Shown here: piece by piece, positions 10,301-18,898 of the stretch
Layout of the letters: every line of letters starts with the position of its first letter
How positions within the stretch are numbered: position 1 is the first letter of the stretch
Assembly: GCA_031266775.1 (NCBI GenBank)
Contig: JAISAQ010000053.1
Location: 1-64,000 of the forward strand
Direction of reading: 5' to 3'
Origin: Treponema sp.
GTDB taxonomy: Bacteria; Spirochaetota; Spirochaetia; Treponematales; Breznakiellaceae
Length of the DNA: 64,000 nt
Notes under the pieces: model-generated
Seen by the model: only the letters and a program-made list of their open reading frames with translations
Told to the model about the DNA's origin: nothing
Databases searched by the model: none
Position numbers and translations under genes: made by a program

Positions 10301-11119
10301 CCGTATCACATCAAGGCTCGTGAGTATGCGGGTGATGAATTTACTTATCAATAGCCCCCAATGCCGGCGCATGTATTCCAGCTGGCCCGCAAGGGAATCC
10401 GGGGACGCCAGGGCCGGAGCCCGCAGTATGTCCCAGAGGTTTTGGCCGTCCGGGCCAAAGGGCGGCAGTTCCCTGAAGTGGGCTTTTAGTTCCTCAATAG
10501 CCGCCGGATAGACGGTCTCCCTGGCAAGATCACCGTCATCAAAAAGAAACTTGAAAGGCCCAAAGGCAGGATTAAGGTTTGCCAGCGAAAGAAGACAGGT
10601 TTCTTCCAGGGACAGGGCCCGGCAGCTTTCACCGTCTTCCGTAGCGGCAAGAAATTCGTCCGCCGTACAATTTCCGGCGTATACCCGCTGAGGGGGAAAT
10701 TCGCCGGTAAAGACTCGCTGCAAATCATCAATGCGGCGGCTTCCGAGATTGTTTTCGAGCCGGAGGAGAGCCGTATCAAAGGCGTCGGGCTGAATTTGTT
10801 CCCGGTACAGGGCCGCCATATAGTGAAGAATCTCGTCGATGAGCCCCATGGCGTAAAGCTGGCCCGCCTTGATAAACTTTTCAGGCTGATTGGGCGGCGT
10901 CTTCGCGTTGAACCGCGCCGTCAATTCCCTGACCTTCCGCATATCCGCCAGAATCACATTGCCGGTTAACGAAAAAAGCGAATTTTCCAGGCTATATTCG
11001 TCCCGCACATCCCGGTTGACGTGAAATTCCATAACCGCCCTGCGATCCGCCGCCTTTCGTACCGCGCGTCCGGCTCCGGGTGTTTCGTATTTTAAAAGGG
11101 AGATACGCAGGATTTTCAT
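7364..11119 (-). CDS. Very large alpha-amylase family (GH13-like) glycosidase
   Basis: A 1251-aa protein, first in the five-gene operon. The central 350-750 region is a GH13 barrel: region I DMVPNHTG (about 417-424), nucleophile Asp537 in IVRFDAAM, acid/base Glu602 in LLLAEAFW, and Asp663 in FMNNPDEET in place of the usual NHD. About 340 residues come before the barrel and 450 after it; neither flank looks like a known carbohydrate-binding module to me. There is no signal peptide, so it probably acts in the cytoplasm on glycogen or maltodextrin-like substrates. A GGGGGGTG ribosome-binding site precedes the ATG. A -10-like TATACT lies on the minus strand at 11150-11155. Confidence 0.8.
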   Translation of the reverse strand: MKILRISLLKYETPGAGRAVRKAADRRAVMEFHVNRDVRDEYSLENSLFSLTGNVILADMRKVRELTARFNAKTPPNQPEKFIKAGQLYAMGLIDEILHYMAALYREQIQPDAFDTALLRLENNLGSRRIDDLQRVFTGEFPPQRVYAGNCTADEFLAATEDGESCRALSLEETCLLSLANLNPAFGPFKFLFDDGDLARETVYPAAIEELKAHFRELPPFGPDGQNLWDILRAPALASPDSLAGQLEYMRRHWGLLISKFITRILTSLDVIREENKPFFGGPGPTEIITYGGLDEYERFSPDQDWMPRTVLIAKSTLVWLYQLSQTYERDITRLDQIPDEELDSLARRGFTGLWLIGLWERSGASKTIKQWTGNPEAAASAYSLYDYDIAGELGGWGSLLNLRERCFRRGIRLGSDMVPNHTGIDSRWIAEYPDRFLQLRYPPFPGYTFNGGNLSNRDGLGVYIEDHYYNRTDAAVVFKRVDFRTGDVRYIYHGNDGTSMPWNDTAQIDFLNPEAREAVIRTIVGVCKQFSIVRFDAAMTLAKRHIQRLWYPEPGRGGDIASRSEHALSNEEFNRRIPNEFWREVVDRCASEAPNTLLLAEAFWMMEGYFVRTLGMHRVYNSAFMNMLKNEENAKYRATIKNTLEFDPEILKRFVNFMNNPDEETAVAQFGKGDKYFGICTLLVTMPGLPMFGHGQIEGFEEKYGMEYRRSYRNEKPDSYLIERHEREIFPLMKRRYIFSDSSAFRLYDFFTPNGTINENVFAYSNRNRDERALVLYNNSFFETSGWIHQSTPPIPQEDGTVRRDTLGEALSLHRDSQYFTLLREQRSGLWYIRSSKDIAERGLFAALRGYQAQVFVDIHETEDPPEQRPGRWARLNHELNGKGTADPGAAIRDIFLGELYFRFGELLKPERADALYRFFAEDGPSSGKAAEAALRAECIASFAGPVSMFADTAVFFRDGAGGQYDPWRIPETEAAASEEPPKTGAEAGKKDEAMAPSAESAISGEIVKIFGAYLERLIGIADYGRHASGAPYLGELAAAIRERRELAVFALAYGALSLLRPVIGKGACGKWARSLSEHWQLDRKLREAFVNQGINEDEARQITEIMNAVLCRTAPRQKLLSLRKENGGLWDSAGAGSLALAVLLDNYDAEDFRRLLGVNRFEDITWYNKEKFEKALFYASFFLLLEDDAAFGGKAVPLVQRAAFIAGMQNLMTRAEEVSGYKFDGLLAALSPEDGKTSKKPAKKGTAKK

Positions 11120-11220
11120 TTTTCACCCCCCGGAAAACGATCTGCCTAAAGTATACTACAAAAGCCCCTCTTGTGCACGTCCCGCCGGCCGCCGTTTATA
11201 CACGCCTGGAACAAGCTCAA

Positions 11221-11236
11221 TGTTTCACGTGAAACA
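11221..11236. other. parS: parS centromere-like site, exact match
   Basis: TGTTTCACGTGAAACA is a perfect 16-bp palindrome identical to the consensus parS recognised by chromosomal ParB/Spo0J. It lies in the 217-bp gap between divergent genes, upstream of a membrane-protein promoter. Chromosomal parS sites cluster around oriC, which fits gyrA and the rpmH block in the same window. Confidence 0.88.
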
Positions 11237-11269
11237 TTCCGGGGCAGAACGCGGGCCGAGAGGGCCGTT

Positions 11270-11298
11270 TTGATATTTTCCGGTATACGCACTATCAT
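11270..11298 (+). promoter_or_regulatory. Probable sigma70 promoter for the YjdF-like gene
   Basis: TTGATA at 11270-11275 and TATCAT at 11293-11298 are separated by 17 bases, about 38 bases before the ATG, which has its own GGAGG. The promoter begins 34 bases downstream of parS, so ParB spreading could influence it (inference). Confidence 0.55.
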
Positions 11299-11336
11299 AA
11301 AGGTGAAAGTAAAAAACTGGACCGGAGGATTTAAAA

Positions 11337-12020
11337 ATGGCGGCGGTAAAAATACGTACCTTTGTATCTTACATACTTTTGGTTTCACTCGTTATATCGC
11401 TTGTGTATGGAATTACCGGCGTAATTTATTCCGGGAATGGTTCATTTTCCCTGCAGAATACGGCGCAAATGGATTTTATAAAAATCACGCTTCAGTGCAT
11501 TTTGGGGATAGGCGTTCTTTTTCTGCCTTCAGCGCTGGAAAGAAAACTAAAAATATCCTTCCCGGGAATAATGCATGTCATATTTGTATTGTTTTTATAT
11601 GCCGCGATCATTCTGGGGCAGGTAAGCGGGTTTTATCAGCGGTTTTTTCATTGGGACACGCTTTTGCATGCATTAAGCGGAATTATGCTTAGCGCGTTTG
11701 GTTTTTGCATAATTGATATTATCAATAAAAGTCTCAAAATAAATTTGGGATTAAGCGACTGGTTTATGGCTTTTTTCTCTTTTTGTTTTGCGATAATGCT
11801 TGACACTCTGTGGGAAATAGTTGAATTCACGATAGACGTGTTTTTGGATCTTAATATGCAGCAGTACAACCTCCCGGACGGCACTGTTCTTACAGGACAT
11901 CTCGCGCTTGTAGACACCATGAAAGATTTAATCGTGGATGTCCTTGGCGCTTTATTGATAAGCGTAATCGGATACGCCGTACTAAAAAAACGTAGAAACA
12001 TGAGCGCTTCCCGGCAGTAG
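11337..12020 (+). CDS. YjdF/DUF2238-like integral membrane protein
   Basis: A 227-aa protein with six or seven hydrophobic segments. The conserved features of this family are visible: FHWDTLLHALSG at about 102-113, LDTLWEIVEF at about 150-160 and a late DTMKDLIVDVLGAL, giving a pattern of Asp, His and Glu residues within the membrane. The function of the family is unknown. GGAGG lies 8 bases before the ATG. The gene stands alone between parS and the AAA/nuclease pair. Confidence 0.7.
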   Translation: MAAVKIRTFVSYILLVSLVISLVYGITGVIYSGNGSFSLQNTAQMDFIKITLQCILGIGVLFLPSALERKLKISFPGIMHVIFVLFLYAAIILGQVSGFYQRFFHWDTLLHALSGIMLSAFGFCIIDIINKSLKINLGLSDWFMAFFSFCFAIMLDTLWEIVEFTIDVFLDLNMQQYNLPDGTVLTGHLALVDTMKDLIVDVLGALLISVIGYAVLKKRRNMSASRQ

Positions 12021-12098
12021 GCCGGTTTTGGGAAAGTCCCGTATGTCCATTGCCTTTGAAGATTTCGAGATTGTCACCCAAAATCAGCTTGTTTACAC

Positions 12099-12548
12099 TC
12101 ATGTAATTGGTTTCCCGCTCATAAGGTCGTAGATGCGCGATGATCTTACTACTCTCAGCGTACACGATCTGTGCTTTTTACTAAATCCATCCTGTATATT
12201 TTGAATTTTGCTGAGAGGAAAGGGATTTCCCGTTACTACCGCATAAGCTCTTTTTTTATACTGTTTGAGCGGTTCTTTTATGATTTCGTTATCAAGTGTC
12301 GCGGACAACTGTTCTATTGCCACTATCACTTTATTTCCTTTAAGTTCAACAAATACCGCTTTTCTTATCCCGACGCATAGTAAAAGATAATCGCATTTTT
12401 TAACCGCTTTATCGGTTATTACGCAACCGTCAATACGGATTTTTGCTACTGTTTCTCTGGCCGAGTTATGGAAGGTAACTTTAGTTCGTTTTTCCTCGCA
12501 GACAATATTTTCCCTGGTATCCTCAAATTCACGGCAGTTTTCAAACAT
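12099..12548 (-). CDS. Small PD-(D/E)XK nuclease-like protein partnered with an AAA ATPase
   Basis: A 149-aa protein when started at ATG 12548, which overlaps the stop of the AAA ATPase gene by 8 bases; the frame upstream to 12665 only shadows that gene. Residues 50-70 contain the motif CDYLLL (Asp53), then VFVELKG (Glu68, Lys70), followed by Gln80. This matches the D...(D/E)-x-K core of restriction-endonuclease-fold nucleases. The coupling to an SMC/OLD-like ATPase points to a two-component module acting on nucleic acid, as in several antiphage systems. No named family is recognised, and activity is inferred. Confidence 0.6.
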   Translation of the reverse strand: MFENCREFEDTRENIVCEEKRTKVTFHNSARETVAKIRIDGCVITDKAVKKCDYLLLCVGIRKAVFVELKGNKVIVAIEQLSATLDNEIIKEPLKQYKKRAYAVVTGNPFPLSKIQNIQDGFSKKHRSCTLRVVRSSRIYDLMSGKPIT

Positions 12549-13773
12549 TCTTGGCCGCCTTGCCGTCTTCAGGTTCAATATCCAGCAATGCGTTAAAGAT
12601 TTCCATAATGTTTTCCGAAACACCGTCAATGGCGTCGGCATTGATAAGACAGGTCTCCTCATCAATGATACTCTCCGCCCTGCCGTCTTTCAGTGAATAG
12701 GCGGAAAAACTCTCAATGTCGATGTGCATGGATTCAGGAATTATTTTGCATACCGCGTCTTTCAGGCCGGGATTTTGTTTTACGATATTGCCCGCCTTGA
12801 TAAGGTTGTTGAAGGCCGCAAGCATATACGGGCTGTGGGTAGTAATGACAAATGTAACTTTATGATTGGCACTATATCGTAAAAAGCTGATAAGCCGAGT
12901 TATTTGTTCCTGCGCGTCTGGGAAAAGGTGCGCCTCCGGTTCTTCGACATAAATATTGGTAAAATCATAGGGCTCAAGGTTCAGAGAAATAATATAGACA
13001 AAAACAAGGGCAAGAGGCAGTGCTTCCTGCTGGCCGGATGACAACAGTTCCAGCGTAATCTTTCTGCCGTCGGTAAGCAGCATATTTTCCGCATATACAT
13101 AATCGCCTTTTAGAATTGAATGAATAAGCGTCTGCGCTTCCGCTGGTATGTCGTGTCCGGTTTGCTTTATTTCTTCATAGAAAATTCCAAATTCCAGAAG
13201 GAACGGATCGATATTGTTGCTTGTTTGCAGAAATTTGAAAATGTTCTTTTGAAGTAAAGAAAAAAAAGACCGTCCAGCCGGAATAAATATATTCTTGGAG
13301 GCCATAACCTTAACATATCTATCCGATAATTGACTCAAAAGTTTTTCGGTTATTTCGTGATTATTATTTTTATTAACAATATTCTGAAATGATTTTGTTA
13401 TTTCCCCTGCTGCCGCTTGAATCGCTTGATTAAGATAAATGTTTATCTCTTGGTTTTTTTCTTTCTTTACCTCGAAAAATATTTTTTGATTACGTTGATA
13501 TTCTATATAAAAGTCTTGTTCGGACCAATAGGGACTTGGAAAAAAAGACTCAAACCTATTGGATAAAATTGTACAAAAACCAGACAGTTCATCCAACGCG
13601 CCTTTCATGTGATAAAGGGTTATTTCCTCATAAATCGTCCCGAAAAAATACAGCAGTTTCGCGCAGAGGCTTTTCCCCGCCGCCTGAGGGCCGATGAGAA
13701 TCAGAAAATCCTTGACCTCAATATCAATATCCTCCAAACAGAGAAAATTCTTAACTATCAATCTTTCAGTCAT
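12541..13773 (-). CDS. AAA family ATPase of the ABC/OLD type (AAA_15/21-like)
   Basis: A 410-aa protein with the full set of ABC-type ATPase motifs: Walker A GPQAAGKS (about 28-35), signature LSSGQQEALPL, Walker B IYVEEPEAHLFP, and the switch histidine in FVITTHSPYML. The middle holds the helical insert typical of OLD-like and AbiLii-type ATPases. There is no TOPRIM domain after the ATPase. I start it at ATG 13773, 11 bases after GGAGG; an ATG at 13782 sits too close to that site. It overlaps the downstream nuclease-like gene, which suggests a complex. The pair is A+T-richer than its neighbours, which hints at transfer. Confidence 0.75.
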   Translation of the reverse strand: MTERLIVKNFLCLEDIDIEVKDFLILIGPQAAGKSLCAKLLYFFGTIYEEITLYHMKGALDELSGFCTILSNRFESFFPSPYWSEQDFYIEYQRNQKIFFEVKKEKNQEINIYLNQAIQAAAGEITKSFQNIVNKNNNHEITEKLLSQLSDRYVKVMASKNIFIPAGRSFFSLLQKNIFKFLQTSNNIDPFLLEFGIFYEEIKQTGHDIPAEAQTLIHSILKGDYVYAENMLLTDGRKITLELLSSGQQEALPLALVFVYIISLNLEPYDFTNIYVEEPEAHLFPDAQEQITRLISFLRYSANHKVTFVITTHSPYMLAAFNNLIKAGNIVKQNPGLKDAVCKIIPESMHIDIESFSAYSLKDGRAESIIDEETCLINADAIDGVSENIMEIFNALLDIEPEDGKAAKNV

Positions 13774-13884
13774 ATGTTCCATATCCTCCAAGGGTAATCA
13801 TACTCATAGTGTCATTCTACCATATTTTCGTAAAACCGCAACGGAAGCCCGCAATATGTCACGGTTTCGTTTGAAGTATTAATT

Positions 13885-13900
13885 TATTTCACATGAAACA
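13885..13900. other. Degenerate parS-like site
   Basis: TATTTCACATGAAACA matches the exact parS at 11221 in 14 of 16 positions. It is intergenic, between the AAA gene and the lipase gene, 2.65 kb from the exact site. It may be a weak secondary ParB site or chance. Confidence 0.35.
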
Positions 13901-13988
13901 TATTGGCCGGATTGTTCAATCTCGTGAGTAGTAACGGCAGCGCGGGCCCTCTTTTTGGGGACAGGAAAAACCGGTATACTATAAAACA

Positions 13989-14783
13989 GTGATACATCTG
14001 AAATATCCCCTGATCATGGTTCACGGCGCCGGTTTCCGGGACCGGGCGGCGGGGGTCAATTATTGGGGCCGCATTCCGCGGTATTTGGCGCGGGCGGGGG
14101 TAAAGGTTTTTTACGGCGGCACGGATGCCTGGGGTTCCATAGAAAGCAACGTCCGGCAATTGCGGCGGACGGTACTGTCCGTGCTGGCGGAGACCGGGGC
14201 GGAAAAAGTCAACATCATTGCGCACTCGAAAGGCGGCCTTGAAGCCCGCCGCCTTATCAACACCGCGGACATGGCTTTTCGCGTCGCTTCCCTTACCACC
14301 ATATCCACTCCGCACCGGGGCGTAAAGGCGATGAACCTTGCCTTTCAGTTCCCGGAATGGCTTTACCGTTTTGTGTCGTTCTGGGTGGATTTGTGGTTCA
14401 TGATTCTGGGAGACCGGAACCCCGATTTTTACAACGGCAGTCTTGAGCTTTCGGCAAAACGGTGCGCCGAATTTAACCGCCTGAACCCCGATTGCCGCTC
14501 CGTCTATTACCAGAGTTACGCGGGCAGACTGCGCTTCTTTTTTGGCGATGTGTTGTATCTCCTTACCTGGATTCTCGTTAATCTGTACGATGGCGGCAAC
14601 GACGGTCTTTGTCCGGTTGAATCGGCCAAATGGGGCTGTTTCCGGGGTGTTGTTACAACACGCGGCGTTCTGGGTATTTCACACAGCGGTATTCTGGATC
14701 TGTACCGTATTCCCTATAAAGGGGTGAAAATTCCTGAATTGTATGTTGATATAGTCCGCAATCTGGCCGGACGGGGGTTTTAA
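13989..14783 (+). CDS. Alpha/beta-hydrolase, triacylglycerol lipase-like
   Basis: A 264-aa protein with a lipase layout: oxyanion segment MVHGAG (10-15), nucleophile elbow AHSKGG with Ser80, a candidate Asp in YDGGNDGLCP and His in GISHSGILD near the C-terminus. It resembles lipases of the LipA/EstA group, but I see no signal peptide. The GTG start has no Shine-Dalgarno; a TATACT hexamer at 13975-13980 ends 8 bases before it, so the mRNA may be leaderless. The glycerate kinase gene follows at once. If the substrate is a glyceride, the two genes could share a glycerol/glycerate context, but this is speculative. Confidence 0.75.
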   Translation: MIHLKYPLIMVHGAGFRDRAAGVNYWGRIPRYLARAGVKVFYGGTDAWGSIESNVRQLRRTVLSVLAETGAEKVNIIAHSKGGLEARRLINTADMAFRVASLTTISTPHRGVKAMNLAFQFPEWLYRFVSFWVDLWFMILGDRNPDFYNGSLELSAKRCAEFNRLNPDCRSVYYQSYAGRLRFFFGDVLYLLTWILVNLYDGGNDGLCPVESAKWGCFRGVVTTRGVLGISHSGILDLYRIPYKGVKIPELYVDIVRNLAGRGF

Positions 14784-14801
14784 GTGTGTTATACTGCAAC
14801 A

Positions 14802-16205
14802 ATGCCGGAAAAAAACAGCGGAAGTATGCGGGATATACGCGCAGATCTCCTTGCCGTTTTTGGGGCGGCCCTGCGCCGGGTCGATCCGTATGCCATGATA
14901 AAGGAAAGGATGAATCTTGACGGTTCGCGTCTTTCCCTTAAAACCGGCGGGGAAATCCTGCAATGGGACCTTGACAGGTACAGCCGTATCGAGGTGATAG
15001 GAGCGGGAAAAGCCGCCGCGAAAATGGCCCTTGCCGTTGAGGAAATTCTGGCCGGGAAGATTTCACAGGGGGTCATTGCCGTTAAGCCGGGGCATACGGA
15101 GCATCTGCGGCGCATACGGATGATCCCGGCGGGACATCCGGTGCCGGACGCCGGTTCTGTTGAGGCGGGAAGGCTTATTGCGGATATTTGCAGGGAATCA
15201 GGCGAAGACACGCTGATCATCAGCCTTGTTTCAGGCGGCGGCTCGGCGCTGCTCTGCCATTCCTACGCCTGGAAAGATACCGAAGGTCTCCACAGCCTTA
15301 CGCTGGAAGACAAACAGGAGACGACAAGGGTCCTGCTTGCCTCCGGGGCCGATATAAAAGAAATTAACTGTATACGGAAGCATCTTTCGCTTATTAAAGG
15401 CGGCCGTCTTGCCGCCCTTGCCCGGCCTGCCGAGCTGGTCAATCTTGTTCTTTCGGACGTGCCGGGGGACAGGCTTGACGCCATTGCCTCGGGGCTCTTT
15501 GCCCCGGACGAGAGTACATACGGCGAGGCCGCCGCCCTTATTGAAAAATACGGCATATCCCGTAAAATACCCGCCGCGGCAATGAAGGCTATTCGTCTTG
15601 GGGCCGAAGGCGTACTGGATGAAACCCCCAAACCAGGCGATCCCGCCTTTGAGCGTGTGCGGAACGTGCTCATAGGCTCAAATTACAGGGCCCTTGCCGC
15701 GGCGGAAAAGAAGGCGCGGGAACTGGGGTATAATACGCTCGTCCTTTCCTCCGAAATAACCGGAGAAGCCCGGGAGGCGGCAAAATTCTACATGGGAATA
15801 GCCCGCGGCATTGTAAAGTACGATCTTGCCGTGAAAAAACCGGCCTGCGTTATCGCGGGCGGGGAAACAACGGTGACTCTGCGGGGCGGCGGAAAGGGCG
15901 GGCGGAATCAGGAAATGGCGCTGGCCTTTCTTGCGGAACTGGAAGCCGAGCCGGCGGATGTGTACTTTCTTGCGGCGTCCACCGACGGCAATGACGGCCC
16001 CACCAGCGCCGCCGGCGCCTTTGCCGACGGGGAGATCCTCCTCCGGGGCAGGGAAGCGGGCCTTTCCATCCAAAAATATCTTGCTGAAAACGACTCTTAC
16101 CATTATTTCGACAAACTTGGTTTTCTCTGCAAAACAGGGCCAACCAACACCAATGTCTGTGATATTCAGATTATGATAGCGGTTCCGCCGCTTCCTCTTC
16201 CTTGA
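14802..16205 (+). CDS. gckA: Glycerate 2-kinase (MOFRL family)
   Basis: A 467-aa protein of the class II glycerate kinase family, which phosphorylates D-glycerate with ATP to 2-phosphoglycerate. The N-terminal domain has VIGAGKAA (about 64-71), AGHPVPD and [10 protein letters not shown]. The C-terminal MOFRL domain carries [19 protein letters not shown] and [16 protein letters not shown] 14802 is preferred, with GTG 14784 and ATG 14826 as alternatives; none has a clear ribosome-binding site, and TATACT at 14790-14795 suggests a leaderless transcript. The last 35 bases overlap the 3' end of convergent gyrA. Confidence 0.87.
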   Translation: MPEKNSGSMRDIRADLLAVFGAALRRVDPYAMIKERMNLDGSRLSLKTGGEILQWDLDRYSRIEVIGAGKAAAKMALAVEEILAGKISQGVIAVKPGHTEHLRRIRMIPAGHPVPDAGSVEAGRLIADICRESGEDTLIISLVSGGGSALLCHSYAWKDTEGLHSLTLEDKQETTRVLLASGADIKEINCIRKHLSLIKGGRLAALARPAELVNLVLSDVPGDRLDAIASGLFAPDESTYGEAAALIEKYGISRKIPAAAMKAIRLGAEGVLDETPKPGDPAFERVRNVLIGSNYRALAAAEKKARELGYNTLVLSSEITGEAREAAKFYMGIARGIVKYDLAVKKPACVIAGGETTVTLRGGGKGGRNQEMALAFLAELEAEPADVYFLAASTDGNDGPTSAAGAFADGEILLRGREAGLSIQKYLAENDSYHYFDKLGFLCKTGPTNTNVCDIQIMIAVPPLPLP

Positions 16206-18621
16206 CAATACGGTCAACGCCGATGACAAAATCGGGCCTGTTTATGCTGAGGATACGCACTCCCTGCGCGGAACGCCCCATGACCCGTATGCTGTCCACT
16301 TTCAGCTTGATGGACTTGCCCTGGCTTGTGATGCACATGATCTCTTCGGTATCAAGTACGCTGACACAGCCGGCAATTTCTCCGGTTCTTTCCGAAACCG
16401 TATAGATTTTCTGGCCGCCTGTTCTCCGCCCATGGGAAGAAAATTCGCCGAAATCAACCCGTTTGCCGAAACCGTATTCGGAAAGGACCAGTATGCGTTC
16501 CCTGTCGTCTATCCTGAGGAGGCCGGCAAGTTCATCATCGTTCCCCAGCTTCATGCCGGTGACGCCCCGTGAAGAGCGTCCCATGGCCCGGACCTGGGCT
16601 TCACCCGTCCTGAGGGCTTGGCCCTTTCTGGAGATGAGCATCACTTCGTCGCCGCCGCCTGTAAGAAGGGCGCTTACAAGCCTGTCGCCTTCATCAAGCC
16701 TGATGGCGATAACGCCCCTGGTTTTGGCATTGGCAAATTCGGAGATCTGTACTTTTTTGACAATGCCGCGGGCGGTGCCCATGAAGAGATATTTGTCGGA
16801 AACCACTTCCTTAAACGAAACAATGGCGGTGATCTCCTCGTTGGGGGATATGGTAAGGAGGCTTTTGATATGGGCGCCCTTGCCGGTCCGGCTCCCTTCG
16901 GGAAGTTCGTGAACTTTCATCCAGTAGGCCTTGCCGGCGCTGGTAATAAAGGTAATGTATTCGTGGGTGGAGGCAACAAAGATCTGCTTGATGTAATCGT
17001 CTTCGGTCAGTTTGGCGCTTATCATCCCCTTGCCGCCGCGTCCCTGATTCCGGTAGGAAGAAACGGGGACGCGCTTGACATACCCCAAATTCGAAATGAG
17101 GATCATCATTTCTTCTTTTTTGATAAGATCCTCAATGTTGATATTTTCCACTTCACCGGCGACTATTTCGGTACGCCGCTCATCGCCGAAGCGTTCGGAA
17201 AGGGCCCGTGTTTCATCTTTGATGACGCCGAGGAGTTTTTTTTCATCTTCAAGCAGAGACTTGAAATAGGCGATCCGTGTTTTGAGCTCTTCCAGTTCCT
17301 GCTGAATCTTTTCAATTTCAAGGCTGGTAAGCCGGCCAAGTCTCATTTCGACAATGGCCTCGGACTGGATTTCGGAAAGGAGGAAACGTTCCTGCAGTTT
17401 TGCCCTGGCCGCGGCGATGTCCCTGCTGGCCTTGATGACCGCCACCACTTCATCTATGTTTGCCAGCGCAATGATGAGACCTTCCAGAATATGGGCCCGC
17501 TCTTCGGCCTTGCGCAGATCAAAACGGGTGCGGCGGGTAACTACCTCTACCCGGTGTTCCACGAAGTAACGTATTAGATCCTTGAGGTTAAGGCACTGCG
17601 GCCTGCCCTGTACCAGCGCCAGATTGATGATCCCGAAGCTTGTTTGAAGCTGGGTGTTGGAAAAAAGCTGATTGAGGATCACTTTGACAATGGCGCCCCT
17701 CTTCAGCTCTATGACAATACGGATGCCGTCACGGTCGGATTCGTCCATGTTGGCCGGGACAATCCCTTCTATTACCTTGTCACGAACAAGTTCGCCTATA
17801 CGCTCCAAAAGGAGCTTTTTGTTTACGTTGTAGGGGATCTCGTTAAAGACGATCAGCTCCCTGCCGGATTTGGTAGTTTCCACGGTAAAACGGCCCCGGA
17901 CCAGGATCTTGCCCCGGCCGGTTTTGTAGGCTTCCCGGATGCCCCTGCGGCCAAAGATAACTCCTCCCGTGGGAAAATCCGGCCCCTGGATAAACTTGAC
18001 AAGTTCATCAATGGTAATGTCCGGGTTGTCGATATAGGCAGAGACCGCCTCGCAGACTTCGTTAAGATTATGGGGGGCCATGTTGGTGGCCATGCCGACC
18101 GCGATACCGCTGGAACCGTTGACAAGGAGGTTCGGGATCGCCGCGGGGAGCACCACAGGCTCGGAGAGGGTTTCGTCGTAATTGGGAGCAAAATCTACGG
18201 TCTCTTTCCAGAGATCCTGGAGCATTTCGTCCCCCACCCGGGAAAGCTTCGCTTCGGTGTAGCGCATGGCCGCGGGGGTGTCGCCGTCAATGGAACCGAA
18301 GTTACCCTGGCTGTGGACCAGGGGGTAACGGAGAGAGAAGGTCTGGGCCATGCGGACCATGGCGTCATAAAGAGACGCATCCCCGTGGGGGTGGTATTTA
18401 CCCATGGTATCGCCGACGATACGGGCGCTTTTCTTGGTGGCAGATCCGGGCCTGAGCCCCAGATCGTCCATGGCAAAAAGAAGCCGCCGGTGCACCGGCT
18501 TGAGGCCGTCGCGTACATCGGGCAGGGCCCGCGCGACAATAACCGACATGGCGTAGTTGAGATAGTCGGTTCTTACTTCATCTTCTATTGCTATCGGGAT
18601 AACTTTGCCTGTTTCTGCCAC
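16171..18621 (-). CDS. gyrA: DNA gyrase subunit A
   Basis: An 816-aa GyrA, the usual size. It contains the [10 protein letters not shown] segment near the N-terminus, the catalytic tyrosine in [11 protein letters not shown], and beta-propeller repeats after residue 500 including the GyrA box QGRGGKG, which separates it from ParC. The start is GTG 18621, preceded by AAGGA and giving [15 protein letters not shown]; an extension to 18837 would add 72 unrelated residues. The leader holds a TTCA-loop hairpin (18681-18704) and a -10-like TATAAT on the minus strand (18712-18717). It subtly overlaps convergent glycerate kinase by 35 bases. gyrB is not adjacent. Confidence 0.95.
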   Translation of the reverse strand: MAETGKVIPIAIEDEVRTDYLNYAMSVIVARALPDVRDGLKPVHRRLLFAMDDLGLRPGSATKKSARIVGDTMGKYHPHGDASLYDAMVRMAQTFSLRYPLVHSQGNFGSIDGDTPAAMRYTEAKLSRVGDEMLQDLWKETVDFAPNYDETLSEPVVLPAAIPNLLVNGSSGIAVGMATNMAPHNLNEVCEAVSAYIDNPDITIDELVKFIQGPDFPTGGVIFGRRGIREAYKTGRGKILVRGRFTVETTKSGRELIVFNEIPYNVNKKLLLERIGELVRDKVIEGIVPANMDESDRDGIRIVIELKRGAIVKVILNQLFSNTQLQTSFGIINLALVQGRPQCLNLKDLIRYFVEHRVEVVTRRTRFDLRKAEERAHILEGLIIALANIDEVVAVIKASRDIAAARAKLQERFLLSEIQSEAIVEMRLGRLTSLEIEKIQQELEELKTRIAYFKSLLEDEKKLLGVIKDETRALSERFGDERRTEIVAGEVENINIEDLIKKEEMMILISNLGYVKRVPVSSYRNQGRGGKGMISAKLTEDDYIKQIFVASTHEYITFITSAGKAYWMKVHELPEGSRTGKGAHIKSLLTISPNEEITAIVSFKEVVSDKYLFMGTARGIVKKVQISEFANAKTRGVIAIRLDEGDRLVSALLTGGGDEVMLISRKGQALRTGEAQVRAMGRSSRGVTGMKLGNDDELAGLLRIDDRERILVLSEYGFGKRVDFGEFSSHGRRTGGQKIYTVSERTGEIAGCVSVLDTEEIMCITSQGKSIKLKVDSIRVMGRSAQGVRILSINRPDFVIGVDRIVKEEEAAEPLS

Positions 18622-18680
18622 TACTGTCCTTCTTGCACGATGTTCACGCTTCCGCTGCTCCTGGCGCCTGTAATAGGCTT

Positions 18681-18704
18681 GTTCGATAACTGAAATTAGC
18701 GAAC
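18681..18704. repeat. TTCA-loop hairpin in the gyrA leader
   Basis: Arms GTTCGATAAC and ATTAGCGAAC pair around TGAA with a few mismatches, and the pairing extends a few bases outward. It lies within the gyrA 5' leader, just downstream of the -10-like hexamer at 18712-18717, so it would be transcribed ahead of gyrA and might affect its expression. Confidence 0.5.
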
Positions 18705-18828
18705 AGCCGTTATTATACACATTTTCGGGAAGAAGGTCTATCAAAGGGGAAGCGGGAAGGGGCGCGTACAGAAACCGTGTGCCCGAGGTTCCCGCAAATT
18801 TGCGGTGAAAAGCCGTTTTACAGCGGAA

Positions 18829-18883
18829 GTTGTTCAATGACTGAAGTTATTGGACAACTCTGCTATTTCAACAGCCTGTTGAA
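18829..18883. repeat. Two tandem hairpins between ftn and gyrA, first one of the TTCA-loop family
   Basis: The first hairpin (18829-18858) has 13-base arms around TGAA with two G-U type differences. The second (18867-18883) is a perfect 7-bp stem, TTCAACA/TGTTGAA. They lie just past the ferritin stop on the minus strand and probably end or stabilise the ftn transcript. Nothing else is seen in the 277 bases between ftn and gyrA apart from the gyrA promoter region. Confidence 0.55.
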
Positions 18884-18898
18884 GGTTTTCCTTCCCCT

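Noticed and set aside
17644..18693. 349-codon open frame antisense to gyrA
   Set aside because: It is a shadow of gyrA codon usage; composition is unlike neighbouring proteins and it lacks a ribosome-binding site.
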